Of a stretch of 64,000 nucleotides of DNA, positions 19,464 to 28,668 are shown in pieces. How positions within the stretch are numbered: position 1 is the first letter of the stretch; every line of letters begins with the position of its first letter. Position numbers and translations under genes: made by a program. Origin of the DNA: Azospirillum brasilense (GTDB taxonomy: Bacteria; Pseudomonadota; Alphaproteobacteria; Azospirillales; Azospirillaceae); assembly GCF_022023855.1 (NCBI RefSeq), contig NZ_CP059451.1, positions 372,001 through 436,000 of the forward strand, in the 5' to 3' direction. The notes beneath the pieces are model-generated. The model was not told the origin of the DNA and ran no database searches. It worked only from the letters and a program-made list of their open reading frames with translations.

Positions 19464-20114
19464 ATGAAGGACATCGCGCAAGCGTTTGAACAGGCCTTCA
19501 AGGTGATGCCGCTGATCGCCGTGCTGCGGGGCATAACGCCTGAGGAAGCGGATCCGGTGTTCGACGCGGTGGTGGAGGCTGGGGTCACGCTCATCGAAAT
19601 CCCGCTCAACTCACCCGATGCCTTGATCAGCATCGGCAAACTTGCCGCCCGGCGGTTTCCCGGGGTGTGCATCGGAGCGGGCACCGTTTTGACCGCTGCG
19701 GACGTAGAGCGCGTAAACGCGGTTGGTGGCGAGATGATCGTCACCCCAAACACCGAGCCCGTGGTAATCGACGCCGCCGTCCGCGCCGACCGCGTCCCGG
19801 TGATCGGTTGCCTGACGCCCACGGAAGCGCTGGTCGCTTCGCGCCACGGCGCGCGCGTGCTGAAGATCTTTCCGGCGGCCCGCCTTGGCGCCGCCTACCT
19901 CACGGATGTCCGAGCGGTGCTTCCGCTGGGAAGCCGGCTTCTGGCATTCGGCGGCGTCGGCCTCAACGACATGGCCGAGTACCGCGCCGCCGGAGCCGAT
20001 GGCTTCGGCTTCGGCACCACTCTTTACAAGCCGGGACGTACCGCCCGCGACGTCGGCGCCGTGGCGCGCGACCTCGTTGCTGAATGGAAACGCCTCGACA
20101 TCGCGGGCGGGTAA
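19464..20114 (+). CDS. dgoA: 2-dehydro-3-deoxy-6-phosphogalactonate (KDPGal) aldolase
   Basis: A 216-aa class I aldolase of the KDPG/KDPGal family, cleaving the sugar acid phosphate to pyruvate and glyceraldehyde 3-phosphate. MPLIAVLRGITPEEA and TLIEIPLNSPDALISI favour KDPGal over KDPG aldolase, which usually has EVTLRTP. GAGTVLTAADV, IVTPNTEPVVID and the Schiff-base lysine in HGARVLKIFPA are present. Starts at 19452 (GTG) and 19455 are also possible; 19464 fits the GGAG at 19449 best. It is downstream of the MocR gene. Confidence 0.88.
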   Translation: MKDIAQAFEQAFKVMPLIAVLRGITPEEADPVFDAVVEAGVTLIEIPLNSPDALISIGKLAARRFPGVCIGAGTVLTAADVERVNAVGGEMIVTPNTEPVVIDAAVRADRVPVIGCLTPTEALVASRHGARVLKIFPAARLGAAYLTDVRAVLPLGSRLLAFGGVGLNDMAEYRAAGADGFGFGTTLYKPGRTARDVGAVARDLVAEWKRLDIAGG

Positions 20115-20388
20115 CCACCGCACTTATCAACACCAACACCGACATTGCCCGAGCGCAACACCCCTGTCCGTGTCGCGCCCGGCGCTCCGAAGAACCGCCA
20201 GGGCCTGCGCGAGACATTGCGGCAAGTGGCCAACCTTCGGGCCGAGGCACCTGTCATGTCTTCCATGGCCGTATGAATTCCAAAGGCATATTGGATGCAT
20301 TCAAGTTGACACTGTCGGTCTCATCGGAGCATACGATCACACATTGCATGCAGGCATTGCTTGCTATTGCCTCCCGAAGGAACACGCG

Positions 20389-20823
20389 ATGTCATCCGAA
20401 CAGGAATGGCCGCCTCTTCCCCCTCTCAGCACCGGCCTGCGTGGTCGCTGCCCACGCTGCGGCCAGAGTCATCGGTTCAGCGGCTTCCTGAAGCTGCGCT
20501 CGCACTGCGAGGTCTGTGGCTTGGACTACTCCTATGCCGATCCGGCTGACGGCCCCGCCTTCTCCGTCATCTGCTCCGTCTGCATTCCCGCGGTCATCCT
20601 GGCGCTCTGGATCGAGGCACAGTTTGAGCCCCCTTACTGGGTGCACCTCGTCACGACCCTGCCGTTCCTGTTGCTGACCTGTGTTCCGCCCTTGCGGCCG
20701 TTGACGGGTTGGCTGGTGGCCAGCCAGCACTTCTACAAGGCCGAGGAAGCCCGTTTCGTAACAGCCGCGCCAACCCAGTCGCCTGTGACCCTACCCTCAG
20801 ACAAAGACTCGCGCTCGACCTGA
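20389..20823 (+). CDS. DUF983 family membrane protein (second paralogue)
   Basis: A 144-aa protein starting MSSEQEWPPLPPLSTG after CGAAGGAACACGCG. It repeats the first paralogue: GLRGRCPRCGQSHRFSGFLK, CEVCGLDYSYADPADGPAF and two membrane helices (CSVCIPAVILALWIEAQF and WVHLVTTLPFLLLTCV), with a longer polar tail. The two paralogues flank the MocR regulator and dgoA, which suggests an old duplication. Confidence 0.87.
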   Translation: MSSEQEWPPLPPLSTGLRGRCPRCGQSHRFSGFLKLRSHCEVCGLDYSYADPADGPAFSVICSVCIPAVILALWIEAQFEPPYWVHLVTTLPFLLLTCVPPLRPLTGWLVASQHFYKAEEARFVTAAPTQSPVTLPSDKDSRST

Positions 20824-20877
20824 CTGGCGTCAGGTTCCCCTGACGATAGATAGTGTCATAGCTTGGAGATGTTCAAA

Positions 20878-21018
20878 ATGTATGATTGGTTCCCTCTAGT
20901 CTTCTTTCCGTTCAAGATTATCGTGTTAGGAACGGGCATGTTCTTCGCCATCAAGTGGCATCACGATCAAGCGAAGAAGGATCAAGCGAAGAAGAATAAA
21001 GAAACCAGCGGACCGTAA
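20878..21018 (+). CDS. 46-aa single-span membrane protein
   Basis: The frame starts MYDWFPLVFFPFKIIVLGTG after GCTTGGAGATGTTCAAA, where GGAG is a plausible ribosome binding site. One hydrophobic helix (about 5-24) is followed by a charged tail HHDQAKKDQAKKNKE. Size and topology recall small accessory subunits of oxidases, but no family signature is visible. It follows the second DUF983 gene by 54 bp and is locally AT-richer. Confidence 0.5.
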   Translation: MYDWFPLVFFPFKIIVLGTGMFFAIKWHHDQAKKDQAKKNKETSGP

Positions 21019-21020
21019 GC

Positions 21021-21167
21021 AGCCCCGGCATCGGCCGGCCCTTCGGCTTGCGGAAATGGCTCTGGAGCGAGACGACTTTCTCGCCGTCAACGCTGGGCGG
21101 GAAGAGCGCGAAACTCCTCGGCGCTGGGCTCAACCGCCTCATTCAGGCCGCTTGCTTTCCGGCGTAA
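21021..21167 (+). repeat. Remnant of a transposase-like 3' end, repeat copy A
   Basis: The frame ends LNRLIQAACFPA at the stop 21165-21167 and is preceded by LWSETTFSPS. The same ending occurs at 49780-49968 (LWKETTSSPS then LNRLIQAACFPA), with nucleotide similarity that continues past the stop (gagcaaagtc). I read both as decayed 3' ends of the same mobile element. Confidence 0.4.
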
Positions 21168-21654
21168 TTGAGCAAAGTCGAGCTGAGCGCTCTGGTGCCG
21201 AACTGCACCTGGTGCAAGGCACAGGGCCGGCGGCATCGGCTGACCACCGCCTGGGGCAGCCACGGTTCGGAAAAGCAATCCAGCGGCAAGCCGTGCCGGG
21301 AGCCCCGGCGCGAGCGCACCCAAAGGTGAACGGTTCCGCCCAGCAGAAGCACGTCCAGTGGCTCGCCCGCGCCGGCGACGCCGAGCGACCCGATGATTCC
21401 GTTAAAGCCGAAACCTGCCGTCGGCACGCGGAGCACTGGTTCCGTGTGGCCCACGGCCGCACCGATCCCTGAGGCTCCGCTGATCCACCGTCGTCAGTAT
21501 CCTCAGGTCGTCTGGCGTGACGCGGTCCAAATGACTTTCAGGACATCCGTAGCGGTTCAGACCGCATCGCCTTCCCCCCAACCCACCCATAGAGGCCAGG
21601 GTTTTCATGGTTTCCGCTATGGCGAAAACGCTGCAACAGAGCCCAACCTTGCGC
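21168..21654. other. Intergenic region with a possible DUF4167-like gene remnant
   Basis: A plus-strand frame ends at 21472 with QQKHVQWLARAGDAERPDDS and RRHAEHWFRVAHGR. This resembles the alphaproteobacterial DUF4167 core (a QQ-K-H-LARA...AE...QHAEHYFRV pattern) but has no start and only about 50 recognisable residues. From 21473 to 21654 I see nothing further. Confidence 0.25.
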
Positions 21655-22836
21655 TTACACGGAACTGCGACCAAGCAGCGGAGCGACCGTCCGCAGGGCT
21701 TGATCCAAATCTGTGAGCAAGTCACCTTCCCCCTCCAATCCGATGGACAAGCGCAACAGGCTGTCGTCGATGCCCGCCGCTCGCCGCGCCTCGATTCCCA
21801 TGCTCGCGTGCGTCATCGTCGCCGGATGAGCGACGAGGCTTTCGATGCCGCCAAGGGACTCGGCGAGCGTGAACACTTTCACCGCCTCCACGAAACGGCG
21901 TGCGCCGTCCGCTCCGCCTTTGATGTTGAAGCTCAGCATGGCGCCGAAACCACGCTGCTGGCGCTCCGCGATGGCGTGGCCAGGGTGAGACGGCAGGCCT
22001 GGATAATGCACGGTCTCCACGCACGGATGACGATCGAGAAAATCGGCCACCGCAAAGGCGGTGCGCTGCTGGTACTCCAGCCGTGGGAACAGCGTTCTCA
22101 AGCCACGCAACGTCAGGTACGCGTCGAAGGGCGACCCTGTGAGGCCCATCGCGTTCGCCCATTCCTTGAGGTGGTTCAGATCCTGCGTGTGCGCGGCGAT
22201 GACAGCTCCCCCCACGACGTCGGAATGGCCGTTGAGGTACTTGGTCGTTGAATGGATGACGAAGTCGGCCCCGAGCGCCAGGGGTTGCTGGAGCGCGGGC
22301 GAAAGGAAGGTGTTGTCGACGGCGATCCTGGCTCCCGCCGCCTTGCCCTGTTCGGCCAGTTTGGCGATGTCAGTGATGCGCATCAGCGGATTGCTCGGTG
22401 TTTCGATCAGAATAAGGGCCGGGCCGCGTCGAAGAGCCTCGGCGAAACCTGCCGCCTCGTTCAGATCGACGAACGCCACGTCGAAATGCCCCTTCGCCGC
22501 TCGCATCGAAAGCAGGCGATGGGTTCCGCCGTAGCAATCGTGAGGAGCGACTATCAGGTCGCCAGGGTCAAGCATCGCCAGCAGCAGGCTGACGGCGGCC
22601 ATGCCGGTGGCCGTGACCACTGCACCGGCCCCGCCCTCCAATTGGGCGAGGGTATCGGCGAGCAGATCGCGTGTCGGGTTGGCCGTTCGCGAATAGTCGT
22701 ATGGTCCGGGCTTCTCAAAGCCGGGAAACCGGTAGGTGGTCGACAGGTGAATCGGCGGTGTCACCGCGCCGTACTGCGCGTCGCTCCCGATGCCGTTGGC
22801 GGCGGCGATCGTCTGCGGGGATTTCCCATTGTCCAT
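21655..22836 (-). CDS. metB: Cystathionine gamma-synthase family PLP enzyme
   Basis: A 393-aa trans-sulfuration enzyme. The ATG at 22836 (MDNGKSPQTIAAANG) has AAGGA nine bases upstream. Motifs include YGAVTPPIHLSTTYRFPGF, YDYSRTANPTRDLL, ETPSNPLMRITDI and the PLP-lysine segment HSTTKYLNGHSDVVGG, plus AESLGGIESLVAHPATMTH. MetB makes cystathionine from O-acyl-homoserine and cysteine. Related activities such as cystathionine gamma-lyase cannot be excluded by sequence alone. It follows the orphan ccoN by 70 bp on the same strand. Confidence 0.88.
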   Translation of the reverse strand: MDNGKSPQTIAAANGIGSDAQYGAVTPPIHLSTTYRFPGFEKPGPYDYSRTANPTRDLLADTLAQLEGGAGAVVTATGMAAVSLLLAMLDPGDLIVAPHDCYGGTHRLLSMRAAKGHFDVAFVDLNEAAGFAEALRRGPALILIETPSNPLMRITDIAKLAEQGKAAGARIAVDNTFLSPALQQPLALGADFVIHSTTKYLNGHSDVVGGAVIAAHTQDLNHLKEWANAMGLTGSPFDAYLTLRGLRTLFPRLEYQQRTAFAVADFLDRHPCVETVHYPGLPSHPGHAIAERQQRGFGAMLSFNIKGGADGARRFVEAVKVFTLAESLGGIESLVAHPATMTHASMGIEARRAAGIDDSLLRLSIGLEGEGDLLTDLDQALRTVAPLLGRSSV

Positions 22837-22906
22837 GCTCGGCATCCTTTGCTGCGTGCCGTGGTCCGGCTGTTCGGCCACTCCTGGCCTGTCCCGATGG
22901 CGCGCG

Positions 22907-24415
22907 TCAGCGCGCCGCCGCCCGAAGGTTCGCGGCGCGGCTTGTCCGTCCGGGCTCGCTCGCCACATCGCCACGCATGGTGCGCACCAGGTTGTAGACC
23001 ATCATGAGCGCCCCCGCGAGAAACAGGGCGCCGCCGGCTGCGCGGATGACATGGAAGGGGTGAGTGGCCGTGACCGTCTCGACGAACGAATATTGAAGAA
23101 AGCCAAGGGTGTCGTAGGCGCGCCACATCAGACCCTGCATAATGCCCGACACCCACATAGCGGCGATGTAGAGCAGAATGCCCACGCTCGCCGTCCAGAA
23201 ATGCAGGCTGACCAGCGCCACGGAGTACAGGCGCTCCCGCCCCCAGAGCCGCGGGACGAGGTGGTAGAGGGAGCCGAACACCATGAAAGCCACCCAGCCG
23301 AGCGCCCCGGAATGCACATGGCCGACGGTCCAGTCGGTGTAGTGCGACAGGGCGTTCACCGGCTTGATGGCCATCAGCGGACCCTCGAAGGTCGACATGC
23401 CGTAGAAGGCCACCGACGTCACGAGAAAGCGCAGGACCGGGTCGGTGCGCAGCTTGTCCCAGGCACCCGACAGGGTCATGATGCCGTTGATCATGCCGCC
23501 CCAGGACGGCATCCACAGCATGATCGAAAAGGTCATGCCCAGCGTTTGCGCCCAGTCCGGCAGAGCCGTGTAGTGCAGGTGGTGCGGACCGGCCCAGATG
23601 TAGATGAACACCAGCGACCAGAAGTGCACGATCGACAGGCGGTATGAATAGACCGGCCGATCCGCCTGTTTCGGCACGAAATAATACATCATGCCGACGA
23701 CGCCGGCGGTCAGGAAAAAGCCGACGATGTTGTGCCCGAACCACCACTGCACCATGGCATCCTGCACGCCGGACAGTAACGGGTAGCTCTTCGCTCCGGT
23801 GAAGGAGACGGGCACGGCCAGATTGTTCAGCGTGTGCACCATGCCGACGACGATGACAAAGGACAGGTAGAACCACAGAGCCACGTAGATGTGCCTCTCC
23901 CGCCGCTGCAGGATCGTCCGGACCAGGATCGTCGCGTAGAGCAGCCACACACCGAGCAGGAACAGGTCGGTGTACCACTCGAACTCCGCGTATTCCTTGC
24001 TCTGGGTGGCGCCCATCACGTAGCCGGACACCGCCAGGAGGACGAAGATCTGATAGCACCCGAACAGCAGCTGGTGCAGTTCCCGGCTTCCCCACAGGGC
24101 GGTTCGGCAGGTCCGCTGCGCCACAAAGAACGACGAGCCGATCAGCGCGTTCCCGGTGAAGGCATAAACGATCAGAGTGGTGTGGATCGGCCGGACGCGG
24201 CCGAAGCTGGTCCATTCCAGTCCAAGATTGAGCGTCGGAGCGACCAGCAGAAGGGCAACCCACAAGCCCATTGCCAGCCCGGCCACACACCAGAACAGGG
24301 ATGCCCGAATGAACATCCGCACCGCGGCGTCTCCGGCGTCGTACGAGGCCGCGTCGCCGTCCGTCCGTCCGGCCCCGGGTATGGATAGCGTGGTGCTGAT
24401 CGCGAGATCGGTCAT
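22907..24415 (-). CDS. ccoN: cbb3-type cytochrome c oxidase subunit I, orphan
   Basis: A 502-aa polytopic heme-copper oxidase subunit (start MTDLAISTTLSIPG; ATG 24469 is an alternative). Low-spin heme ligands are in RPIHTTLIVYAFTGNALIG and GHVHSGALGW. CuB histidines are in WWFGHNIVGFFLTAG and WAGPHHLHYTALPDW, as in CcoN rather than NorB. No ccoO, ccoQ or ccoP gene is nearby; metB follows instead. Orphan CcoN subunits are known in Pseudomonas aeruginosa, where they combine with the other subunits and change inhibitor tolerance. A similar role is inference. The gene is divergent from lysR. Confidence 0.9.
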   Translation of the reverse strand: MTDLAISTTLSIPGAGRTDGDAASYDAGDAAVRMFIRASLFWCVAGLAMGLWVALLLVAPTLNLGLEWTSFGRVRPIHTTLIVYAFTGNALIGSSFFVAQRTCRTALWGSRELHQLLFGCYQIFVLLAVSGYVMGATQSKEYAEFEWYTDLFLLGVWLLYATILVRTILQRRERHIYVALWFYLSFVIVVGMVHTLNNLAVPVSFTGAKSYPLLSGVQDAMVQWWFGHNIVGFFLTAGVVGMMYYFVPKQADRPVYSYRLSIVHFWSLVFIYIWAGPHHLHYTALPDWAQTLGMTFSIMLWMPSWGGMINGIMTLSGAWDKLRTDPVLRFLVTSVAFYGMSTFEGPLMAIKPVNALSHYTDWTVGHVHSGALGWVAFMVFGSLYHLVPRLWGRERLYSVALVSLHFWTASVGILLYIAAMWVSGIMQGLMWRAYDTLGFLQYSFVETVTATHPFHVIRAAGGALFLAGALMMVYNLVRTMRGDVASEPGRTSRAANLRAAAR

Positions 24416-24642
24416 GCGCAAGACCCTGTCGACGTCGCAAGGCGGGAACGGCCGGACAGCCGACGTCATGGCGGCCCGGTCGGCGATGGCCGGTCAGGGC
24501 CGCCCAGCGCAGGGCGCGCGGACTCCCGTCCCGTTTTGGAATGGGAGGATCACAGGCGCCTTGCCCGACGGCTCGTAACACGGTTGCGCAGAGCCTAGGT
24601 CGCGCCTACACATAGCAAAAGCGAATTTATTCGATGGATTGC

Positions 24643-24657
24643 ATCGGATTATCCGAT
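24643..24657. promoter_or_regulatory. Palindromic operator upstream of the LysR gene
   Basis: ATCGGATTATCCGAT is a perfect 7+1+7 dyad in the divergent ccoN-lysR promoter, 25 bp before the lysR start and 228 bp from ccoN. Position and AT-rich context suit an autoregulatory LysR site. Confidence 0.45.
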
Positions 24658-24681
24658 ATAATTTCTCGTGGGGGACGTCGC

Positions 24682-25563
24682 ATGGACATGGAAACGGCCC
24701 GCACTTTCCTTGAGGCGGCCACGGCTGGAAGCTTCGTCGCGGCGGCCGAGCGGCTGCACGTCACGCAATCGACGGTCAGCACGCGCATCCGGCACTTGGA
24801 GGATCAGCTCGGTTGCCAATTGTTCGTGCGCAACAAGAACGGCGCAATGCTCACCGCGGCCGGGGTCCGGTTCCAGCGTCACGCCATCGCCATGCTCCGC
24901 CTTTGGGAGCAGGCCCGGCAGGAGGCCGCGCTTCCCATCGGGCATCGCGCCCTGCTGCGCATCGGCAGCGAGGCCGGTCTGTGGAACCGGATGCTGAACC
25001 GTTGGATTCCCTGGATGCGGCGGAATGCCGAAGACATCGCCCTGCGGTGCGAGGTCGGGTTGGCGGACGATCTGCTCCAGCGCCTTCGCGACGGGACGCT
25101 CGATCTCGCGGTCCTCTATTCGCCGCGCGCCGTGCCGGGCCTCGCGGTGCGCCTGCTGCTGGAAGAGGATTTGGTCCTTGTGAGGGTTCGCCCCGCTCCG
25201 AGCGCCGGTGGCGACCACTACGTCCTCATCGACTGGAGCGACGAATTCCAGCGCAGCATCCGTTTGCGAAATCCGGAGCTTCTGTCCACACCCTTGTCGA
25301 TCGGCGTCGGCACGCTCGGGCTGGACTATGTCAGGCAGTGCGGGGGAACCGGGCATTTCCCACGGAGTCTGGTCCAGCCCATGCTCGACCAGGGGGTGGG
25401 GGAAGTCGTTCCCGAAGCGCACCCGTTCAGTTTGCCCATCTACGCCGTTCACCCGGCGGAGCCTGATGTCAGCGTTCTCGAAACCGCGTTCGAAGGCCTG
25501 CGGGCCATCCTCGGCTCTGACGAGGTGACAGGGAATTCTCAACAAGGCGCCGACGCCCAATAA
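24682..25563 (+). CDS. LysR-family transcriptional regulator
   Basis: A 293-aa regulator (ATG 24682, MDMETARTFLEAATAGS). The N-terminal helix-turn-helix AAERLHVTQSTVSTRIRHLE runs from about residue 20 to 40, followed by LGCQLFVRNKNGAMLTAAG. The rest is a periplasmic-binding-like effector domain (DLLQRLRDGTLDLAVLYSPR). The effector is unknown. It is divergent from ccoN, and the palindrome between them suggests it controls itself and perhaps ccoN. Confidence 0.9.
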   Translation: MDMETARTFLEAATAGSFVAAAERLHVTQSTVSTRIRHLEDQLGCQLFVRNKNGAMLTAAGVRFQRHAIAMLRLWEQARQEAALPIGHRALLRIGSEAGLWNRMLNRWIPWMRRNAEDIALRCEVGLADDLLQRLRDGTLDLAVLYSPRAVPGLAVRLLLEEDLVLVRVRPAPSAGGDHYVLIDWSDEFQRSIRLRNPELLSTPLSIGVGTLGLDYVRQCGGTGHFPRSLVQPMLDQGVGEVVPEAHPFSLPIYAVHPAEPDVSVLETAFEGLRAILGSDEVTGNSQQGADAQ

Positions 25564-25694
25564 AATCCCGTTCCGGCCGGCGTCGGCGCGCGCGGGGCTG
25601 ATGCCCGCAAATGGATGCCGCCTCACCGGCAGGCTTTCACGCCGTCGCGATGATGCGGCGTGAACGGTGTTCTGACAGGAAGGGAGGAATCACC

Positions 25695-25862
25695 ATGAAG
25701 CCCCAGCGGTCCGCACCCCCGCCCTCGTCTCCCTTCGCACGCCCCGACGGGTCCTGCCTCGGTCGTCTTCCGGACGAGCAGGAGGACGAGCCCGTGCCCG
25801 CCGCGCCGGCGGAACCCGAGGACAAACCCGCCCCGCCCACCGAGCCGATGAATCCGGCTTGA
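25695..25862 (+). CDS. Small proline-rich protein of unknown function
   Basis: A 55-aa frame beginning MKPQRSAPPPSSPFARPDGS after GGGAGGAATCACC, a strong ribosome binding site. It is rich in P, E and D (VPAAPAEPEDKPAPPTEP) and probably disordered. The good site supports translation; no family is recognised. Confidence 0.5.
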   Translation: MKPQRSAPPPSSPFARPDGSCLGRLPDEQEDEPVPAAPAEPEDKPAPPTEPMNPA

Positions 25863-25932
25863 TGCGGTTCGGAACACCGGCGCACGTTGGCCGCGACCGA
25901 TCTGCCGCTGAACCTGCCGCTGAATGCCCGTC

Positions 25933-26478
25933 CTAAACCTGCGGCAATGATGCGCGTTCATCCGCGCCGCCAAGCGCCTCTTGCCCACAACGGTAAGCCC
26001 GTGCAAGGGAGACGTCCTGTGTCGGCGTGAGCACGGCGTCAACGGCACTGAGCAGTGCGGTCTCTTCCTTTTGAATGTGCAGGACGAGGCCCTCGATCAA
26101 TTGCTGCCCGAAATGGCGGAAGACCGGCCAGCTTTCCTCATCGAACCCCTCACGCAGAGCCAGGGCACACAGCCGGGTGATGCGGCGGACGAGCGGGCGC
26201 AGGGCTTCGTGGTCGGTCGAGAGGTCGGCCGTCATCTCGTAAGCGCCAGCGGCGGCAATGGGCGGGAAGAGCCACTGCTCTTCCAGGAGGAAATGCCGTT
26301 CGAGGTCCTGGCCCAACTCCTTGCCAAGGGTGGCGAGCAGAACGCGACCGTCCACGTCCAGATGTGGGATGTCGTCTTCCGTGGTGCGCTCCAGGTAGGC
26401 TTCGAACGCGTTCAGAAGGTCGATGGTCCGGTGATGATCATCGTGCAGGAGTTGGCCGGTCTTGCTGTCGGTGTGCAT
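25933..26478 (-). CDS. Hemerythrin HHE-domain protein
   Basis: A 181-aa protein starting MHTDSKTGQLLHDDHHRTID. Di-iron ligands of the four-helix hemerythrin fold are visible in LLHDDHHRTIDLLNAF, RHFLLEEQWLFP, STDHEALRPLV and LVLHIQKEETALLS. Such proteins bind oxygen or NO, or act in iron-sulfur repair. It starts 23 bp after the FmdE-like gene, in a unit that ran from nirK before the IS21 insertion, so nitric-oxide handling is likely (inference). The insertion may now be polar on it. Confidence 0.87.
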   Translation of the reverse strand: MHTDSKTGQLLHDDHHRTIDLLNAFEAYLERTTEDDIPHLDVDGRVLLATLGKELGQDLERHFLLEEQWLFPPIAAAGAYEMTADLSTDHEALRPLVRRITRLCALALREGFDEESWPVFRHFGQQLIEGLVLHIQKEETALLSAVDAVLTPTQDVSLARAYRCGQEALGGADERASLPQV

Positions 26479-27101
26479 GTCCGAAGTCTTTTGAAAGGGG
26501 GTCACGCGTCGGGTCGGCCATTCCAAGCGGCAAGCCTGACCAGTCGAGGATCGTCGGCGTGGTCCACCAGCATGCGTCGGACCCGCTCCTGCCACAGGAT
26601 GCGGAACTGTGCCACTTCGTCCGGGGATGCCGCGTGGGACAACAGGCGCTGCAGAAGGCCGGGCATCGCCGGATCGACCGGCACGACGCCGCTGTCGAGC
26701 GTCGCTTGCACTCCCGCTCCCGTGTCCATGCGGACGAAGGCCATCGTCCCTTGAATGCCGACCCCGAAGGACAGGAGGTTCCGGCGGTCGAAGCGTCCAG
26801 CGATGCCTTTGAAGCCGGTGCTCTCCGTCGCTCCGGTCAGCAGCGTGGCGACGCTTGCCATCACACCGGCCACACCGTCGGCGGCGGCCTCGCGAACAGA
26901 CACCGCAACGGCCCCGCGCTCGGGCACCTCATCGGGATACAGACGCTCCAGTGACCGTATGGTCATCAGGTAAGCGCCCGCGACGGTCGGGCAGGAATGG
27001 CCGGCCAGCCGCACCGCATCGGCATAGCCATACTCAAGCAGACTGCACGGCGCCAATTACGATGACCGCCTGACGACGATTGGAATGGCCGGGTGGCGGC
27101 T

Positions 27102-27149
27102 CCGTCATCAGCCTCTCCCCCGCGATCGCGGGGGAGAGGCTGATGACGG
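27102..27149 (+). promoter_or_regulatory. 48-bp perfect palindrome covering the istA start
   Basis: Arms 27102-27125 and 27126-27149 are exact reverse complements with no loop. The right arm contains the istA ribosome binding site GGGGGAGAGG and the ATG at 27143. An RNA hairpin would hide the start, as known for other IS elements that limit expression from outside promoters. Sequestration is inference. Confidence 0.6.
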
Positions 27150-28668
27150 GCGCGCGGATCACCGACCGGCAGGTCAGGCGGTACATGGACGAGCGCAGGC
27201 AAGGAGACAGTCAGGCGACGGCGGCGGCGAAGGCCGGGTTCAGCGAGCGGACGGCGCGCCGGATCGACGCCAACCCGATCCCGCCAAGCCAACGGCCCCG
27301 TGAACGGACCTGGCGTACCCGCGAGGATCCGTTCGCCGGCGTGTGGGACGAGGAGTTGGTGCCGGTTCTGCGCTCAGCTCCACACATCCGGGCGACCACC
27401 CTGCTGGAAGAGCTCCAGCGCCGTCACCCCGGCGACTATCCTGATCGCCTGCTGCGTTCGCTTCAGCGCCGGGTCGCCCTGTGGCGGGCGACCGAAGGCC
27501 CGGAGCAGGAGTTGATCTTCCGCCAAGACCACCCTCCCGGTTATCAGGCCCTGTCCGATTTCACCGAGACCGCCAGCCTCGGCATCACCATCGACGGCAT
27601 CCCCTTCGACCATCTCCTCTATCATTTCTGGCTGGCCTACAGCGGCTGGGAGGCCGTCAAGCTCGTCCAGGGCGGCGAGAGCTTCACCGCCCTGACCGAA
27701 GGGCTTCAGGAAGCGCTGTGGCAACTCGGCGGCGTTCCTCACACCCATCGCACCGACCGCTTGTCCGCCGCCTACCGCAACCTGACGGCCGAGGACGACG
27801 AAGCCGCCGGGTACGCCGCCTTCTGCCGCCATTACGGCATGACCCCGACCCGCAACAACGCCGGCGTCGCTCATGAGAACGGCAGCGTTGAAGCCGCCCA
27901 TGGACATCTGAAAGCAGCCTTGCGCGACGCCCTCGATCTGCGTGGGTCGCGCGATTTCCCGGACATTCCCACCTACCAGGCCTTCCTGCAGGACACCGTC
28001 GCCCGCAAGAACGCCGCCGCCGAAAGGCGCTGGAGGTGGAGTTGCCGGAACTCAAGCCGCTGCCCCGCCACCGCACCACCGATTTCTCCACCACCACCGT
28101 CACCGTGACCCGTAGCGGCACCATCTCCGTGCGCAAGGTGCTCTACACCGTGCCGTCCCGGCTTGTCGGCTGCCGGCTTAAGGTGCATCTCTACGACGAC
28201 CGGCTGCTCTGTTGGCTGGGCACGACCCAGGTGCTGACGCTCGCCCGCAAGCATCCCAAGGGCAAGCTGCGCGACCGGGTCGTCGATTACCGCCACCTCG
28301 CCGCATCCCTGGTGCGCAAGCCGCAGGCGTTCCGCCGCTCCGTTTTCCGCGACGAACTCTTTCCCCGACCGGCCTTCCGCCGGGCCTGGGAGGTGCTGGA
28401 CGAACAGCTCGACGACCGGCAGGCGTGCCGCGTCTACGTCGGTCTGCTTCATCTGGCGGCCACCGGCGCCTGCGAGGCGGCCCTGGCCGAGCATCTCGAC
28501 GCCGTGCTCGACCGCGGCGGCCTGCCCGATCTCGAGGGTGCCCGGACGGCCGTGGCGCCTCCCCAGCCGGCGGCGGTGCCACTGATCACCGTGGCGCCGC
28601 CCGATCTCGCCGGATACGACCGCCTGCTGCGGCCGGCCACCGCCACCCCCGATCCGGAGCCTGCATGA
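27143..28668 (+). pseudogene. istA: IS21-family transposase IstA, frameshifted
   Basis: The start MTGARITDRQVRRYMDERRQ leads through an N-terminal helix-turn-helix (AAAKAGFSERTARRI) and the DDE core: QALSDFTETASLGITIDG, HTHRTDRLSAAYRNL and AHENGSVEAAHGHLK. The frame switches near 28015-28024, from DTVARKNAAAE to RKALEVELPELKPLPRH, so the protein is split into about 290 and 215 residues. IstA is normally one frame of about 500 aa. The element is therefore probably no longer autonomous unless the shift is a sequencing error. Confidence 0.85.

Noticed and set aside
22907..24415. Possible nitric-oxide reductase NorB instead of CcoN
   Set aside because: The nirK/hmp neighbourhood suggested it, but the HHLHYTALPDW segment and the overall spacing of helices match cbb3 CcoN, and no norC is adjacent.
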